From Actinomadura craniellae (GTDB lineage: Bacteria; Actinomycetota; Actinomycetes; Streptosporangiales; Streptosporangiaceae), in assembly GCF_003289645.1 (NCBI RefSeq), contig NZ_QLYX01000020.1, positions 1-64,000 on the forward strand: DNA of 64,000 bases, given 5' to 3'. The notes beneath the pieces are model-generated. The model did no database searches, was not told the DNA's origin, and saw only the letters and a list, made by a program, of their open reading frames with translations. Shown here one piece after another: positions 42,940 to 52,520 of the stretch. Each line of letters begins with the position of its first letter. The stretch's first letter is position 1. The position numbers were made by a program, and so were the translations under genes.

Positions 42940-44154
42940 ATGTCGTTCAACCCGCTGGAGCATCGCGGGATCCCGCTGGAGGACCAGGTGCGCAGCTGGC
43001 GTGAGCTGGACGTCACGCCCGTCGATCCCGACCACACCGACTCCTACACCAAGTGCCGCATCATCACGATGAACGGCATCGAGACCGAGGCCATCTTCTT
43101 CAGCCACCACTTCAGCCGGTTCTGCCCCGACATGGACGTGCGGCGGCAACTGGCCGAAGTCCGGTACATCGAGCAACAGCAGCAGAAGACCGTCAACTGG
43201 CTGCTTCCCGGCCAGGCGTCGGTGCTGGAGACGACGCTCTCCTACGAGCAGGTCGCGGTGGACCTCACCGCCTGGGTCGCCCGGATGGAGCCCGACCCGT
43301 ACCTCACCCAGGCGTACGAGTTCGGCGTGCTGGAGGACTTCGACCACCTGTACCGGTACGCCAACCTCTACGAGATGATCGAGCACCGCAAGGCGGAGAA
43401 GGTCGTCGACCAGGTCACCGAGGTCATGCCGGGGCGGCCCACCAAGCTGCACCACCGGCACCCCTACGACAACGTCCGGGACCCCTACGACCGCACCAAG
43501 GCCGCGCCGATCTCCAAGCTGCACGCGCTGACGGTCATGGCCGCCGAGCAGCAGACCATGAACTTCTACATGAACGTCGGCCCGGAGTACATGGAGCCGA
43601 TCGCCCGGCAGCTCTACCAGGAGATCGGGCTCGTCGAGGAGGAACACGTCACGCACTACGAGTCGCTGCTCGACCCGGGCGAGACCTGGTGGGAACGGCT
43701 CGTCAACCACGAGTACAACGAGTGCTACATGTACCACTCCATGATGCAGACCGAGTCGGACCGCCGGGTCAAGGCGATCTGGGAGCTGCACCTGAACATG
43801 GAACTGGAGCACCTGCGCATCGCCTGCGAGCTGATGCGCCGGCACGACGGCCGCGACCCGGAGAGCATCCTCGCGCCCGAACTGCCGACTCCGGTCACCT
43901 TCGAACCCAACAAGGAGTACGTGCGGAACCTGCTCGCCACCCAGATCGACCTGACGACGCTGGGCGCCGGCTACGTCCGGGAGGCGCACGAGCGCTTCGA
44001 GAAGATGCAGGAGCGCCTGAACGCCGGCGAGAAGCCGTCCAGCGAGCGGGTCATCGACGAGCACCGCGACATGTTCTCCGACGAGTACCGGCTGCAGACC
44101 GAGGGACCGCACCCGATCAGGAGCCTGCGCGAGCCGGTGGGGAGTGCACGATGA
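42940..44154 (+). CDS. ferritin-like domain protein
   Basis: 404 residues, mostly helical. The region 195-310 has ferritin-like helices: LTVMAAEQQTMNFYMNVG, EIGLVEEEHVTHYESLL, NHEYNECYMYHSMMQTESD and MELEHLRIACELMRRHD, giving several Glu/His residues that could bind a di-metal centre. An earlier segment, FFSHHFSRFCPDMD with MIEHRKAEK, is family-specific. AAGGAGG sits nine bases before the ATG. The ATGA overlap with the next gene, a hemerythrin, ties the two proteins together, perhaps in iron or oxygen/peroxide handling. Confidence 0.8.
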   Translation: MSFNPLEHRGIPLEDQVRSWRELDVTPVDPDHTDSYTKCRIITMNGIETEAIFFSHHFSRFCPDMDVRRQLAEVRYIEQQQQKTVNWLLPGQASVLETTLSYEQVAVDLTAWVARMEPDPYLTQAYEFGVLEDFDHLYRYANLYEMIEHRKAEKVVDQVTEVMPGRPTKLHHRHPYDNVRDPYDRTKAAPISKLHALTVMAAEQQTMNFYMNVGPEYMEPIARQLYQEIGLVEEEHVTHYESLLDPGETWWERLVNHEYNECYMYHSMMQTESDRRVKAIWELHLNMELEHLRIACELMRRHDGRDPESILAPELPTPVTFEPNKEYVRNLLATQIDLTTLGAGYVREAHERFEKMQERLNAGEKPSSERVIDEHRDMFSDEYRLQTEGPHPIRSLREPVGSAR

Positions 44155-44699
44155 AGACCAAACAGGAACTCGACATCGTCGATCTGCTGATCGAGCAGCA
44201 CGCCCGGATCCGCGACCTCTTCAGCGAGGTCGAGTCGAGCTCCGGGGAGGGCCGCCGGACCGCGTTCCAGCGGCTCACCCGGCTGCTCGCCGTGCACGAG
44301 ACCGCCGAGGAGGAGATCGTCCACCCGATCGCGCGGCGCACCCTGGTCGGCGGCGAGGGGCTGATCGCCGACCGGTTGCGCGAGGAGCGCGACGCCAAGC
44401 ACATGCTCGCCGAACTCGACGGCATGGACACCGACGACCCGGAGTTCATGCCCAAGCTCAACGAGCTGCGCGTCGCGGTGCTCGACCACGCCCGCGCCGA
44501 GGAGCGGTACGAGTTCTACCGGCTGCGCGGCACGTTCAGCGAGACCCAGCGCCGCGGCATGGCCGCCGCGCTCAAGGCCGCCGAGGCCACCGCGCCCACC
44601 CACCCGCACCCCGGGACGGAGAGCGCGAAGAAGAACCTCGCCGCGGGGCCGCTGGTCGCTCTCGTCGACCGGCTTCGCGACGCCATCCGCAACTCCTGA
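44151..44699 (+). CDS. hemerythrin HHE-domain protein
   Basis: 182 residues. The HHE cation-binding pattern is clear: His17 in LIEQHARIRDLF, His49 and His58 with acidic residues in VHETAEEEIVHPIARR, and a later DHARAEERYEFYRLR. Such domains bind a non-heme di-iron centre and sense or bind oxygen. Its ATG overlaps the stop of the ferritin-like gene. A hairpin terminator follows, so these two genes form a closed operon. Confidence 0.93.
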   Translation: MKTKQELDIVDLLIEQHARIRDLFSEVESSSGEGRRTAFQRLTRLLAVHETAEEEIVHPIARRTLVGGEGLIADRLREERDAKHMLAELDGMDTDDPEFMPKLNELRVAVLDHARAEERYEFYRLRGTFSETQRRGMAAALKAAEATAPTHPHPGTESAKKNLAAGPLVALVDRLRDAIRNS

Positions 44700-44710
44700 A
44701 CCGATCCGCC

Positions 44711-44737
44711 GCGGGCCCGTGCGACGCGCGGGCCCGC
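44711..44737 (+). terminator. hairpin terminator after hemerythrin gene
   Basis: Perfect 9-base arms GCGGGCCCG / CGGGCCCGC with a 9-base loop, 11 bases after the stop codon. Confidence 0.65.
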
Positions 44738-44851
44738 CCGGCCGGGATTTCCCGTTCACCACCCCGGACGTCACTCACGGTCATAGCATCGTCACCGAAG
44801 GTGCGGCGCCGTCCGGTGGTGCCGGTTCTGTCGAGCGGGAGCGAGTAGCGG

Positions 44852-45097
44852 ATGAGCGAGGTCCTGCACATTGTGGCGGCGGTGCGCGCGGAACTGGCCG
44901 CGGAGTTGCGCGACCGCGTCCGGGGCCGGCTGTACGAGCGGTCGCCCGAGTGGCTGATCGAGCAGTTGCTCGACCTCGCCCTGGCCGAGGACGGCGCCGC
45001 GGGGTCGCTCGGCCTGCCCAGCATCCCGCACCAGGCGCCGCCGCCGGCCGTGGAGGAGGACGGCGAGGGCGGCGCCCTCGACGACCAGGGCCCCTAG
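44852..45097 (+). CDS. small hypothetical protein
   Basis: 81 residues: a helical first half (VLHIVAAVRAELAAELRDRV, then SPEWLIEQLLDLAL) and an acidic, Pro-rich tail. The start has only a distant GGGAG upstream. It ends tail to tail with the HD gene, the two stops sharing the bases CTAG. It is plausible but not proven; no family recognised. Confidence 0.5.
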   Translation: MSEVLHIVAAVRAELAAELRDRVRGRLYERSPEWLIEQLLDLALAEDGAAGSLGLPSIPHQAPPPAVEEDGEGGALDDQGP

Positions 45098-45732
45098 GCG
45101 GGCCAGTCCGACCCCTGGATCACCTCGACGAAGTCGATGTGCCGGAAGCCGGGCACGAAGTGTTCGAGGACGTCGGCGTTGACCGTCCCGAAGGTGGTGT
45201 CGGGGCGGTCCTTGAAGCCCTCGGTGAAGGCGGCGAGGATCTGGCGCTTGAAGTCGGGGCGCGGGTGCGCGGCGGTGACGGCGGCGATGTCGTCGGGGTT
45301 CAGGTCGCGGTAGCCGATGCCGAGCACGTCGGTCTCCACCCCCGCCGTGACCAGCGCCACCTCCGGCTCCAGCCGGTACGGGATCTCCGGGGTGGTGTGC
45401 AGCGCGATCCCCTCCCACACCAGCCGGACGGCGGATTCCGGCAGGCCGTGCGCGGTCAGGAACCGCCGTGCCTCGTCGGCCCCGTCGATCTCGAACCGCT
45501 GGTCGGTGCGCCGGTAGGTCTCGGTCAGCCCCAGGTCGTGGAACATCGCGCCGACGTAGAGCAGTTCGGGGTCGGCCGACAGGCCGAGCCGCCTGCCCTG
45601 CAGCGAGCCGAAGAGGAACACCCGGCGGGAGTGGTGGAACAGCAGCGGCGAAGCCGCCGCCCGGACGAGTTCGGTGGCCTCCGCGGCCAGCGCCGAATCG
45701 GGAACCCCGATACCCGCGATCGTCTCGGCCAT
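45094..45732 (-). CDS. HD-domain hydrolase
   Basis: 212 residues of the HD superfamily: His33/His34 in LFHHSRRVFLFG, His65-Asp66 in GAMFHDLGLTE, a third metal ligand in GIALHTTPEIPY, and a late Asp in ETDVLG. The pattern is that of small HD phosphohydrolases or cyanamide-hydratase-like enzymes; the substrate cannot be told. It is transcribed away from the EF-hand gene, 191 bases apart. Confidence 0.9.
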   Translation of the reverse strand: MAETIAGIGVPDSALAAEATELVRAAASPLLFHHSRRVFLFGSLQGRRLGLSADPELLYVGAMFHDLGLTETYRRTDQRFEIDGADEARRFLTAHGLPESAVRLVWEGIALHTTPEIPYRLEPEVALVTAGVETDVLGIGYRDLNPDDIAAVTAAHPRPDFKRQILAAFTEGFKDRPDTTFGTVNADVLEHFVPGFRHIDFVEVIQGSDWPA

Positions 45733-45923
45733 GCCCGTACCCCCTCAGCCGGATGCACTCTGACCTGGCTGTTCCCCTTCCCGGAAATGCCGGGTCGGCA
45801 CGGGATCGGCCGAAAACGGCTCAGGACTCCTGGAGCACCGACAGGACGTTTCGCCGCCGTGCCGAGCCTCACATCCGCCACCGACAGAACACCGGGATCG
45901 GGAACCTGGCAGGGTATGGCGGC

Positions 45924-46142
45924 ATGGCGAATGTTGAGGACTACCGCGCGACGTTCGAGATGGTCGACGTCGACGGCGACGGCTACATCTCGGCGGCGGA
46001 GCTGAAGAACCTGATGAGCGCGCTGGGCCAGGAGATCACCGACAGCCGGGCGGTCGAGGTGATCGTGGAGGGCGACCGCTCCCGGGACGGGAAGCTTTCT
46101 CTGGAGGAGTTCGCCCAGTTCGTAGCGTCATACGGGATTTAA
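45924..46142 (+). CDS. two-EF-hand calcium-binding protein
   Basis: 72 residues, a minimal calmodulin-like pair. Hand 1, DVDGDGYISAAE, is canonical with all ligand positions filled. Hand 2, DRSRDGKLSLEE, is also complete except for a basic residue inside the loop. Small EF-hand proteins of this kind occur in actinomycetes as calcium buffers or sensors. No signal peptide, so it acts in the cytoplasm. Start at ATG 45924, with little ribosome binding signal upstream. Confidence 0.92.
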   Translation: MANVEDYRATFEMVDVDGDGYISAAELKNLMSALGQEITDSRAVEVIVEGDRSRDGKLSLEEFAQFVASYGI

Positions 46143-46253
46143 CCGGCGCATACGGGTTTTACCGGCCGGGAACGGGCATGAAGGCTGCCGCGTTCTCAGT
46201 GAGTCCCATCAGCCGCCAGAGGCGGGTGGGGCTCACGTTGCCCGTGCGTCCGG

Positions 46254-47534
46254 ATGGAGAGTGTGGACATCGTTACCCCCCGCCCATCCGGAACGCTTCG
46301 CCCTGCCCAGGGCCGGCTGGTCTGGCTCGACGCGCTGCGCGGGCTGGCCGCGCTGGCCGTGGTGTTCGAGCACTCGCTGGACGCCCTGCTGCCGGAACTG
46401 CGCCAGGCCGTCAGCCCCTCCTTCGACTTCGGCAGATACGGCGTCTTCGTCTTCTTCCTGGTCAGCGGCTACGTGGTGCCGGCCTCGCTGGAACGGCGCG
46501 GCAGCGTGCGCGAATTCTGGATCGGCCGGCTGTTCCGCATCTACCCGCTCTGGGCGGTGGCGGCGGCGATCGGCCTGGCCTTCGCGCTGGCCGAGGTGTA
46601 CTGGGGGCTGAACCAGCGGCTCGCCGAGCGGCCGTGGACCTCCGCGCTGGCGCACCTGCTGATGCTCCAGGACCTGCTCCAGACACCCAACGTGCTCAAC
46701 GTGTTCTGGACGCTCTCCTACGAGATGGCGTTCTACCTGCTGGTGACCGCGATGTACGTCGCCGGGGTGCACCGGGCCAGCGCGCACACCGCGCTCGGCT
46801 TCGGCGCCGGGGCGGTCGCGGTGGTGGCGCTGGCCCCGCTGTTCCCGCTGGCCCTGCCCGCCGGCGTCGGCACCGTGTACGCCGTGGCGGCGCTGCTGGT
46901 CGCCGGGCTGGCGGCCGTGCTCACCCGCGACCCGCTGCTGCGGCGGGGCGGCGCGGCGGTGCTGGCCGCGGTGCCACTGGTGCTGCTGGTGCTGAACAGC
47001 CGGATCGGCGCGGCCGAGAGCCTGGCGATCGTGGCCACCATGTTCGCGGGGACGGCCGTGTACCGGATCGAGCGCGGGACGCTCGGCCCGTGGGCCTGGT
47101 GGGCGGTCGGGCTGGTCCCCGTGCTGTCGGTCGCCGCCGGTGTGCTGGCCGGCCGCCCGGTGGGCTGGTGCGCCGCGATCACCGCGGCCTGGCTGACCTT
47201 CGGGGCCGGCCGGGCGCTGCGCGGGCGGCGCCTGCCCCGGCTGCTGCCCTGGCTGGGGCTGATCAGCTACTCCGTCTACCTGCTGCACCAGGTGGTGCTC
47301 CAGGTGATCCGGCGGATGATCGGCGATCCGGCGGCGCTCTCGGGCTGGGAGCGGCTGGGCTGGGGGGTGGTGGTGCTCGCCGCCGTCCTCGGGGTCGGCG
47401 CGGCGTCCTACCGCCTGGTGGAGCGGCCCATGCAGGACCTCGGCCGCCGGGCGGCCCGGGCCTCCCGGCGCCGGACGGGTGAAGCGGGCCGGTCCCCCGC
47501 GCCCGGTCCGGCCCGCCCCGTACGGGCACGCTGA
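46254..47534 (+). CDS. acyltransferase 3 family membrane protein (OafA/YrhL-like)
   Basis: 426 residues. The N-terminus has the family motif WLDALRGLAALAVVFEHS with the active-site Arg and His. About ten hydrophobic segments follow, including FVFFLVSGYVVPASLERRG and ISYSVYLLHQVVL near the end. The C-terminal 30 residues are a basic/Pro-rich cytoplasmic tail. These enzymes transfer acetyl or other acyl groups to sugars of surface polysaccharides or antibiotics. No polysaccharide genes are adjacent. Confidence 0.93.
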   Translation: MESVDIVTPRPSGTLRPAQGRLVWLDALRGLAALAVVFEHSLDALLPELRQAVSPSFDFGRYGVFVFFLVSGYVVPASLERRGSVREFWIGRLFRIYPLWAVAAAIGLAFALAEVYWGLNQRLAERPWTSALAHLLMLQDLLQTPNVLNVFWTLSYEMAFYLLVTAMYVAGVHRASAHTALGFGAGAVAVVALAPLFPLALPAGVGTVYAVAALLVAGLAAVLTRDPLLRRGGAAVLAAVPLVLLVLNSRIGAAESLAIVATMFAGTAVYRIERGTLGPWAWWAVGLVPVLSVAAGVLAGRPVGWCAAITAAWLTFGAGRALRGRRLPRLLPWLGLISYSVYLLHQVVLQVIRRMIGDPAALSGWERLGWGVVVLAAVLGVGAASYRLVERPMQDLGRRAARASRRRTGEAGRSPAPGPARPVRAR

Positions 47535-47535
47535 C

Positions 47536-47568
47536 CGCCGCCCCCCGCAGCGGTATTTGGGGGCGGCG
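47536..47568 (+). terminator. hairpin terminator after acyltransferase gene
   Basis: Perfect 10-base arms CGCCGCCCCC / GGGGGCGGCG around a 13-base loop directly after the stop codon. Confidence 0.65.
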
Positions 47569-47781
47569 ATCGCGCGCCTCGTTCCATGAGACGCACCGGG
47601 AGGTCCGGGCGTTCACGGATCACGGCAAAATCCTTTGCCTTACTTTTACCTTGACTGTGCGGCCTCCGGTTCCCGCTGGTGGATTCGGCTCTTCCGGCCT
47701 GCATCTGGCTCTCTATCAACGCGAACCGGCGTGGTCTACCGTGCACGGCACCCGGTGAGAGCCGCGCGGGAAAGGAACTCC

Positions 47782-48705
47782 ATGAGAGCCGAACTCCTCG
47801 CCTTCTGCGCGACCGCCTGCTACTACCTGAGCTACGCGATCTGGAAGATCGCGGCCGAGCGGATGCCCCCGCTGCGCGGGACCAGGCCCTTCCACCTGGC
47901 CTGGCAGGGCGTCACCAGCGCCTGGTGGTGGCTCGGCCTGATGGTCACCCTCGGCGGGGTCGCCCTCCAGATCGCCGCGCTGCGGACGCTGCCGCTCGCC
48001 GTGGCAGTCCCGATCTTCGTGGCCAGCCTCGTCTGCCTGCTGATCCTGGCCATGGTGGGCTTCGGGGAGCGGCTGAACTCCCGGGAATGGCTCTGCCTGG
48101 GCCTGTTCGCCGGGGCGGTGCTGCTGGTGGTGCTGTCGGTGGAGGAGGTCCCCCGGCTCTCCGGCACGTCGGTCTCCGTCCTGCCGGTACTGGCCGTCGT
48201 CGTCCCGGCGGTGGCGATCCCGGTGCTGCTGTTCGTCCTCGACGGCCGCTCCCCCGAAGGGCGGCACGCCCGGCCGATCGCGGGCGTCGTCTACGGCATC
48301 GGCACCGGCGTGCTCAACGGCACCGCCGAGCTGATGATCAAGGGCATCGCGGACCTGTACCGCGACGGCGAGGGCGTCGCCGACATCGCCGCCACGCCCT
48401 ACCCGCACGCCCTGCTGGTCACCGCGATCACCGCCTTCATGATGATCCAGGTCGCGTTGCAGCGTTACCGGATGGCGGTGGTCATCTCGGTCGGGACGGT
48501 CATCGCGCAGGGGCACCTGCTGCTCACCGGAACGCTGCTGTACGGCGAGGCCCTGCCGCGGGACCCCGGGGCGGCCGTACTCCGGGTGCTGGCCCTGGCT
48601 ACGGCCGTCGCGGCCGTCCTGCTGTTCCCCCGGCAGGAGGACCCGGCGCTGACCCGGCGGCACCGTTCCCAGCCCGCCCCCGGCCCGGTCAGTCCAGCTT
48701 CGTGA
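47782..48705 (+). CDS. DMT-superfamily-like membrane protein
   Basis: 307 residues with nine or ten hydrophobic segments. The first half has the two-repeat pattern of drug/metabolite transporters (FCATACYYLSYAIWKIAAER, LGGVALQIAALRTLPLAVAV, VFVASL-like and GFGERLNSREWLCLGLFAGA). The second half repeats it less clearly. Substrate unknown. AAAGGAAC precedes the ATG. Its last 17 bases overlap the end of the convergent acyl-CoA ligase gene. Confidence 0.83.
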   Translation: MRAELLAFCATACYYLSYAIWKIAAERMPPLRGTRPFHLAWQGVTSAWWWLGLMVTLGGVALQIAALRTLPLAVAVPIFVASLVCLLILAMVGFGERLNSREWLCLGLFAGAVLLVVLSVEEVPRLSGTSVSVLPVLAVVVPAVAIPVLLFVLDGRSPEGRHARPIAGVVYGIGTGVLNGTAELMIKGIADLYRDGEGVADIAATPYPHALLVTAITAFMMIQVALQRYRMAVVISVGTVIAQGHLLLTGTLLYGEALPRDPGAAVLRVLALATAVAAVLLFPRQEDPALTRRHRSQPAPGPVSPAS

Positions 48706-50308
48706 TCTCGAACTCCCCGGCGGCGACCTGCCGCCGCAAGGTCGCCTTCGAGAACTTGCCGACCGAGGTCTTGGGTACCTCGGTGATGAGCGTCCAGCGC
48801 TCGGGCAACTGCCACCTGGCCACCCGCTCGGCGAGGAAGTCGCGCAGTTCCGCGAAGGCGACCTGGTGGCCCTCGCGGACGACCACGGTGGCCAGCGGGC
48901 GCTCGCCCCACTTCTCGTCCGGGACGCCCACCACCGCCGCCTCGGCGACCGCCGGGTGACCCATCAGGTGGTTCTCCAGCTCCACCGAGGAGATCCACTC
49001 GCCGCCCGACTTGATGACGTCCTTGGCCCGGTCGGTCAGGGTGAGGTACCCGTCGGGGGTGATGAAGCCGACGTCGCCGGTGCGCAGCCAGCCGTCGTCG
49101 AACTTCTCCGGGTCGTCCGCCCCGTAGTAGGAGCCGGTGACCCAGGGCCCGCGGACCTGCAGCTCACCGACGCTCTCGCCGTCGTTGGGCAGCACCGTGC
49201 CGTCCGGGCCGACCAGCCGGGCCTCGACGGTCGGGATGAACCGGCCCTGGCTGAGCCGGCGCCGGGTGTCCTGGCCGGGGGCGAGGCCGGCCGGCGTCCG
49301 GGCGACGGTGCCCAGCGGGGACATCTCGGTCATGCCCCAGGCGTGCAGCAGCGTGATGCCGATCTCGTCGTAGGCCCGCATCAGCGACTCGGGGCAGGCC
49401 GAGCCTCCCACGACGCACTCCCGCAGCGAGGAGATGTCGGCGGACGGGTCGGCCTGGACGTGCTGGAGCAGCCCCTGCCAGACGGTCGGCACCCCGGCGC
49501 CCTTGTTCGGGCGGGCGGCGGCGATGAACGCGGCCAGCGGCTCGGGTGCCAGGAACCGGTCGGGCATGGCCAGCGACGCGCCGCCGAACATCGCCCCGTA
49601 CGGCGCGCACCAGGCCAGCACGTGGAACTGCGGCACGATGGCCAGGAATTTGTCGCCGGGCTCCATGGCGAACGTCCCGGTCATCCCCAGGGCCATCGCG
49701 TGCAGGTAGATCGAGCGGTGGCTGTAGACGACACCCTTGGGGTCCCCGGTGGTCCCGGAGGTGTAGCACATCGCGGCGGCCTGCCGCTCGTCCACGTCGG
49801 GCCAGGGGTACGCGCCGGGCCGGCCGTCCAGCAGGGTGGCGTAGTCGTGCACGGTGACGCCCTCAGGCGCCGCGAGCTCGCCCGGGCCGTTGACGATCAC
49901 GTGCCGGACGGTCGTGAGCCGGGGCAGCAGGGGCGCGAACAGCGGCAGCAGGGTGTTGTCGACGATCACCACGTCGTCGGCGGCGTGGTTGGCGATGAAC
50001 ACCACCTGGTCGCCGTGCAGCCGGATGTTCAGCGGGTGCAGCACGGCCCCCATGCAGGGCACCGCGAAGTAGGTCTCCAGGTGCTCCTGGTTGTTCCACA
50101 TGAAGGTGCCGACCCGGTCGCCTGCGCCCACCCCCAGTTCGCGGAGCGCGTGCGCCAGCCGGGCGGCGTTCGCCCCCACCTCGGCGTACGTCCCGACGCG
50201 GAGCCCGCCGGGCACGGCGGTGGACACCGTGGCCGCGGCGTGGAAGGTCGAGCCGTGGTCCAGGATCCGGCGGATCTGCAGCGGGACGTCCTGCATGGTG
50301 CTCAACAT
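48689..50308 (-). CDS. fatty-acyl-CoA ligase (AMP-binding enzyme)
   Basis: 539 residues, the FadD/FACL length. The AMP-binding motif is [24 protein letters not shown] is the acyl-binding/adenylate motif; [13 protein letters not shown] and the catalytic-Lys region [12 protein letters not shown] close the enzyme. It activates a fatty or carboxylic acid to its CoA ester. Chain-length preference is not readable. There is no strong ribosome binding site before the ATG. Confidence 0.95.
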   Translation of the reverse strand: MLSTMQDVPLQIRRILDHGSTFHAAATVSTAVPGGLRVGTYAEVGANAARLAHALRELGVGAGDRVGTFMWNNQEHLETYFAVPCMGAVLHPLNIRLHGDQVVFIANHAADDVVIVDNTLLPLFAPLLPRLTTVRHVIVNGPGELAAPEGVTVHDYATLLDGRPGAYPWPDVDERQAAAMCYTSGTTGDPKGVVYSHRSIYLHAMALGMTGTFAMEPGDKFLAIVPQFHVLAWCAPYGAMFGGASLAMPDRFLAPEPLAAFIAAARPNKGAGVPTVWQGLLQHVQADPSADISSLRECVVGGSACPESLMRAYDEIGITLLHAWGMTEMSPLGTVARTPAGLAPGQDTRRRLSQGRFIPTVEARLVGPDGTVLPNDGESVGELQVRGPWVTGSYYGADDPEKFDDGWLRTGDVGFITPDGYLTLTDRAKDVIKSGGEWISSVELENHLMGHPAVAEAAVVGVPDEKWGERPLATVVVREGHQVAFAELRDFLAERVARWQLPERWTLITEVPKTSVGKFSKATLRRQVAAGEFEITKLD

Positions 50309-50384
50309 TGCGGCTGCCTCCAGCGGGTCGGGCGGGGCCTTCGGGTTCCTCGGGTAATGATGTGCTGGCGCGCGGCATGAGAGA

Positions 50385-50419
50385 AGCCCTGCCCGCGGCG
50401 GGGCTCCGCGGGCAGGGCT
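50385..50419 (-). terminator. hairpin terminator of the VWA-protein gene
   Basis: Perfect 14-base arms AGCCCTGCCCGCGG / CCGCGGGCAGGGCT around a 7-base loop, 15 bases beyond the stop of the minus-strand gene. Confidence 0.8.
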
Positions 50420-50434
50420 GCTCGGACGGCCGGA

Positions 50435-52336
50435 TCAGCAGTTGGGCGCGCAGATCCGGCGGGCCATCGCCGTCTGGAAGATCTTCACGATGTCCGGGAC
50501 GGTCTGGGCGACGTAGACGCTCCCCTTGGTCACGTTGGCGAGCTGCTGCAGCTCGTTGCGGTCGACCCCCGGGCCGAAGCCGATCATGACGATCTGCACC
50601 GGCCGCTTCGGGTCGTACTCCCGCTTGAAGGCCGCCAGCGTCTGCGCCAGCGTGGGCCCGTCGGGGTCGTCGTTCTTCCCGTCCGTCAGCAGCAGGATCG
50701 TGTTGATCATCTCCGGCTTGTAGGTGCTCTTCATGTGCCGGAAGGCCGCCAGCAGCGTGACGAACAGGGCCGTGTCGCCGTTCGGTTTGGGCCGGATCGA
50801 GGCCAGCGAGCTGAGGATGAGCTGCCGCCGGGTGGTCGAGCCGATGCGCTCGCCGAGGGGGCCGAGCGAGATGGTCTGCCGCCAGTCCCGGTCGCCCTGC
50901 AGGTTCGTCGAGAACAGCCACTGCCCGAGCTCGGTGTCGTCGGGTTGCAGTTCCAGCCCGGCCCCGGAGACCCGGGCGATCGCCTCCATCCGGGTCATGG
51001 TCGAGCCCGGCACCTTCTCCAGCATCGAGCCCGAGACGTCGACCAGGGAGAGCATCCGGGCGCTCAGCGACAGCCGGTACCAGGCCTGCATGATGTCGAC
51101 GACCTGGTCCTGCTTGGGCACGGCCAGCGACTTCGGCCGGTCCTTGCGCACCCCCGTGGCGGCGCCGAACGACGGTGGCGCCACGCCGTCGGCGCTGCGC
51201 AGGCCCAGCGCCCGCACCTCGCGCTGGGTGGTCTCCGTCTTCAGCGCCCGCTCCAGCAGCTCCGCGGCCTTCAGCCGGTCGGCGCCGCCGCCGACCACCG
51301 TGAACGGGTAGTCCAGGCTCAGCGTCCCCTCGGCCGGGTAGAGCGCCACCGCGGGCGTGGCGGGCTTGCTCTGGTTGTGCCGCCAGACCGCCTGCTCCGA
51401 GGCGACGACCATCGGGGACCGGCCGGCCGCGGCCCGGCCCACGCCCGCGAGCTGCGTCTTGACGTCGGGCCCGATGCCTTCCCGCACGGCCCGCGCGGCT
51501 CCGGCGAACAGGTCCATCCCCTTGGGCTGGGGGGACAGCAGGGAGTACATGATCAGCAGCTGGTTCATACCCGCGGCGTTCCGGTTCGGGTCGGGTACCT
51601 GGAGCCGGCCCCGGGGCTTGCCGCCGGGCAGGGCGCCCGCCGACTGCAGCAGGGCGTTCCAGTTCGGCGCGCCGCCGCCGAAACCGGTCGCCACCTGCTG
51701 CGACACCGAGACGACCACCGGCGAGACCGCCACCGACGTGCCGGTGACCTTGAGGATCCCGGTGCCCTCCTCCGAGCCGTTGACCATCGTGGTCCACACG
51801 GTGGAGTCCGGGATCCAGATGTCCGGCCGGCCGCCCACCCCGGGCGAGACGCCCCGGCCCGACAGCAGCGTCGACACCGCCGCGGGCTCGACGGCCTTCA
51901 CCTCGGCGCGCACGCAGTGGCCGCCGACCTCGTTGTGCTGCTCGTTGAACCGGGTGGCCGCCGCCGTGACCGCCGGGGCGACGTCCGGGGCGACGGCCAC
52001 CTGGTAGGTGACCGTCTCGCCGGAGCAGCCGTAGTTGGCGGCGAAGGTGTAGACGCCGGCCCCGAGCAGCACCACCAGCACGACGGCACCGGCCAGCGGC
52101 CGGAACAGCTCGCGGCGGCGCCGGCTCCGGCTCTGCCACTCCTCGCCGCTCGGCGGCCCCTCCGCGGGCGGGGGCGGCGGGGGCGCCCCCCAGACGCCGG
52201 GCGGCGAGGAGCGCGCGGACGCCCGCCGGTGGCCGGACGAGCCGTAGGGGTCCGCGGGCGGGCCCGGACGAGGACGGTAGGGGCCGGACTCCCCGAACAG
52301 GTCGTCCTGGCCTTCGTTACGGTGGCGCCCGCTCAC
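50435..52336 (-). CDS. membrane-anchored solute-binding/VWA-domain protein
   Basis: 633 residues. The N-terminal 85 residues are polar and Pro-rich, ending SRSRRRRELFR; one membrane span follows (PLAGAVVLVVLLGAGVYTFA). Outside the membrane come a periplasmic-binding-protein-like domain of about 330 residues (TYQVAVAPDVAPAVTAAATR, RPDIWIPDSTVWTTM) and a VWA domain with a complete MIDAS: LVDVSGSM, then DTALF and LLLTDGKNDD. This layout occurs in actinomycetes; the role may be metal-dependent adhesion or complex assembly. GTG start with GAGGAA at four bases. Terminated by a 14-bp hairpin. Confidence 0.9.
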   Translation of the reverse strand: MSGRHRNEGQDDLFGESGPYRPRPGPPADPYGSSGHRRASARSSPPGVWGAPPPPPPAEGPPSGEEWQSRSRRRRELFRPLAGAVVLVVLLGAGVYTFAANYGCSGETVTYQVAVAPDVAPAVTAAATRFNEQHNEVGGHCVRAEVKAVEPAAVSTLLSGRGVSPGVGGRPDIWIPDSTVWTTMVNGSEEGTGILKVTGTSVAVSPVVVSVSQQVATGFGGGAPNWNALLQSAGALPGGKPRGRLQVPDPNRNAAGMNQLLIMYSLLSPQPKGMDLFAGAARAVREGIGPDVKTQLAGVGRAAAGRSPMVVASEQAVWRHNQSKPATPAVALYPAEGTLSLDYPFTVVGGGADRLKAAELLERALKTETTQREVRALGLRSADGVAPPSFGAATGVRKDRPKSLAVPKQDQVVDIMQAWYRLSLSARMLSLVDVSGSMLEKVPGSTMTRMEAIARVSGAGLELQPDDTELGQWLFSTNLQGDRDWRQTISLGPLGERIGSTTRRQLILSSLASIRPKPNGDTALFVTLLAAFRHMKSTYKPEMINTILLLTDGKNDDPDGPTLAQTLAAFKREYDPKRPVQIVMIGFGPGVDRNELQQLANVTKGSVYVAQTVPDIVKIFQTAMARRICAPNC

Positions 52337-52520
52337 TGCTTCCTCGATCCTCGTTGTTCCCGCGCCCAGATCCTGCGGCGGCACGGAGTGCACGATTCCC
52401 ATAGCCCCTGGTAAACGGGCATGGGGGGTCTCGGAAGTCTCTGCGCGTCGCCGTTGTCTCGCATCGGCGAAATCACCGGTTCTCCTTCCCCTTACGCAAC
52501 AACCGCGTAACACTGACCCG

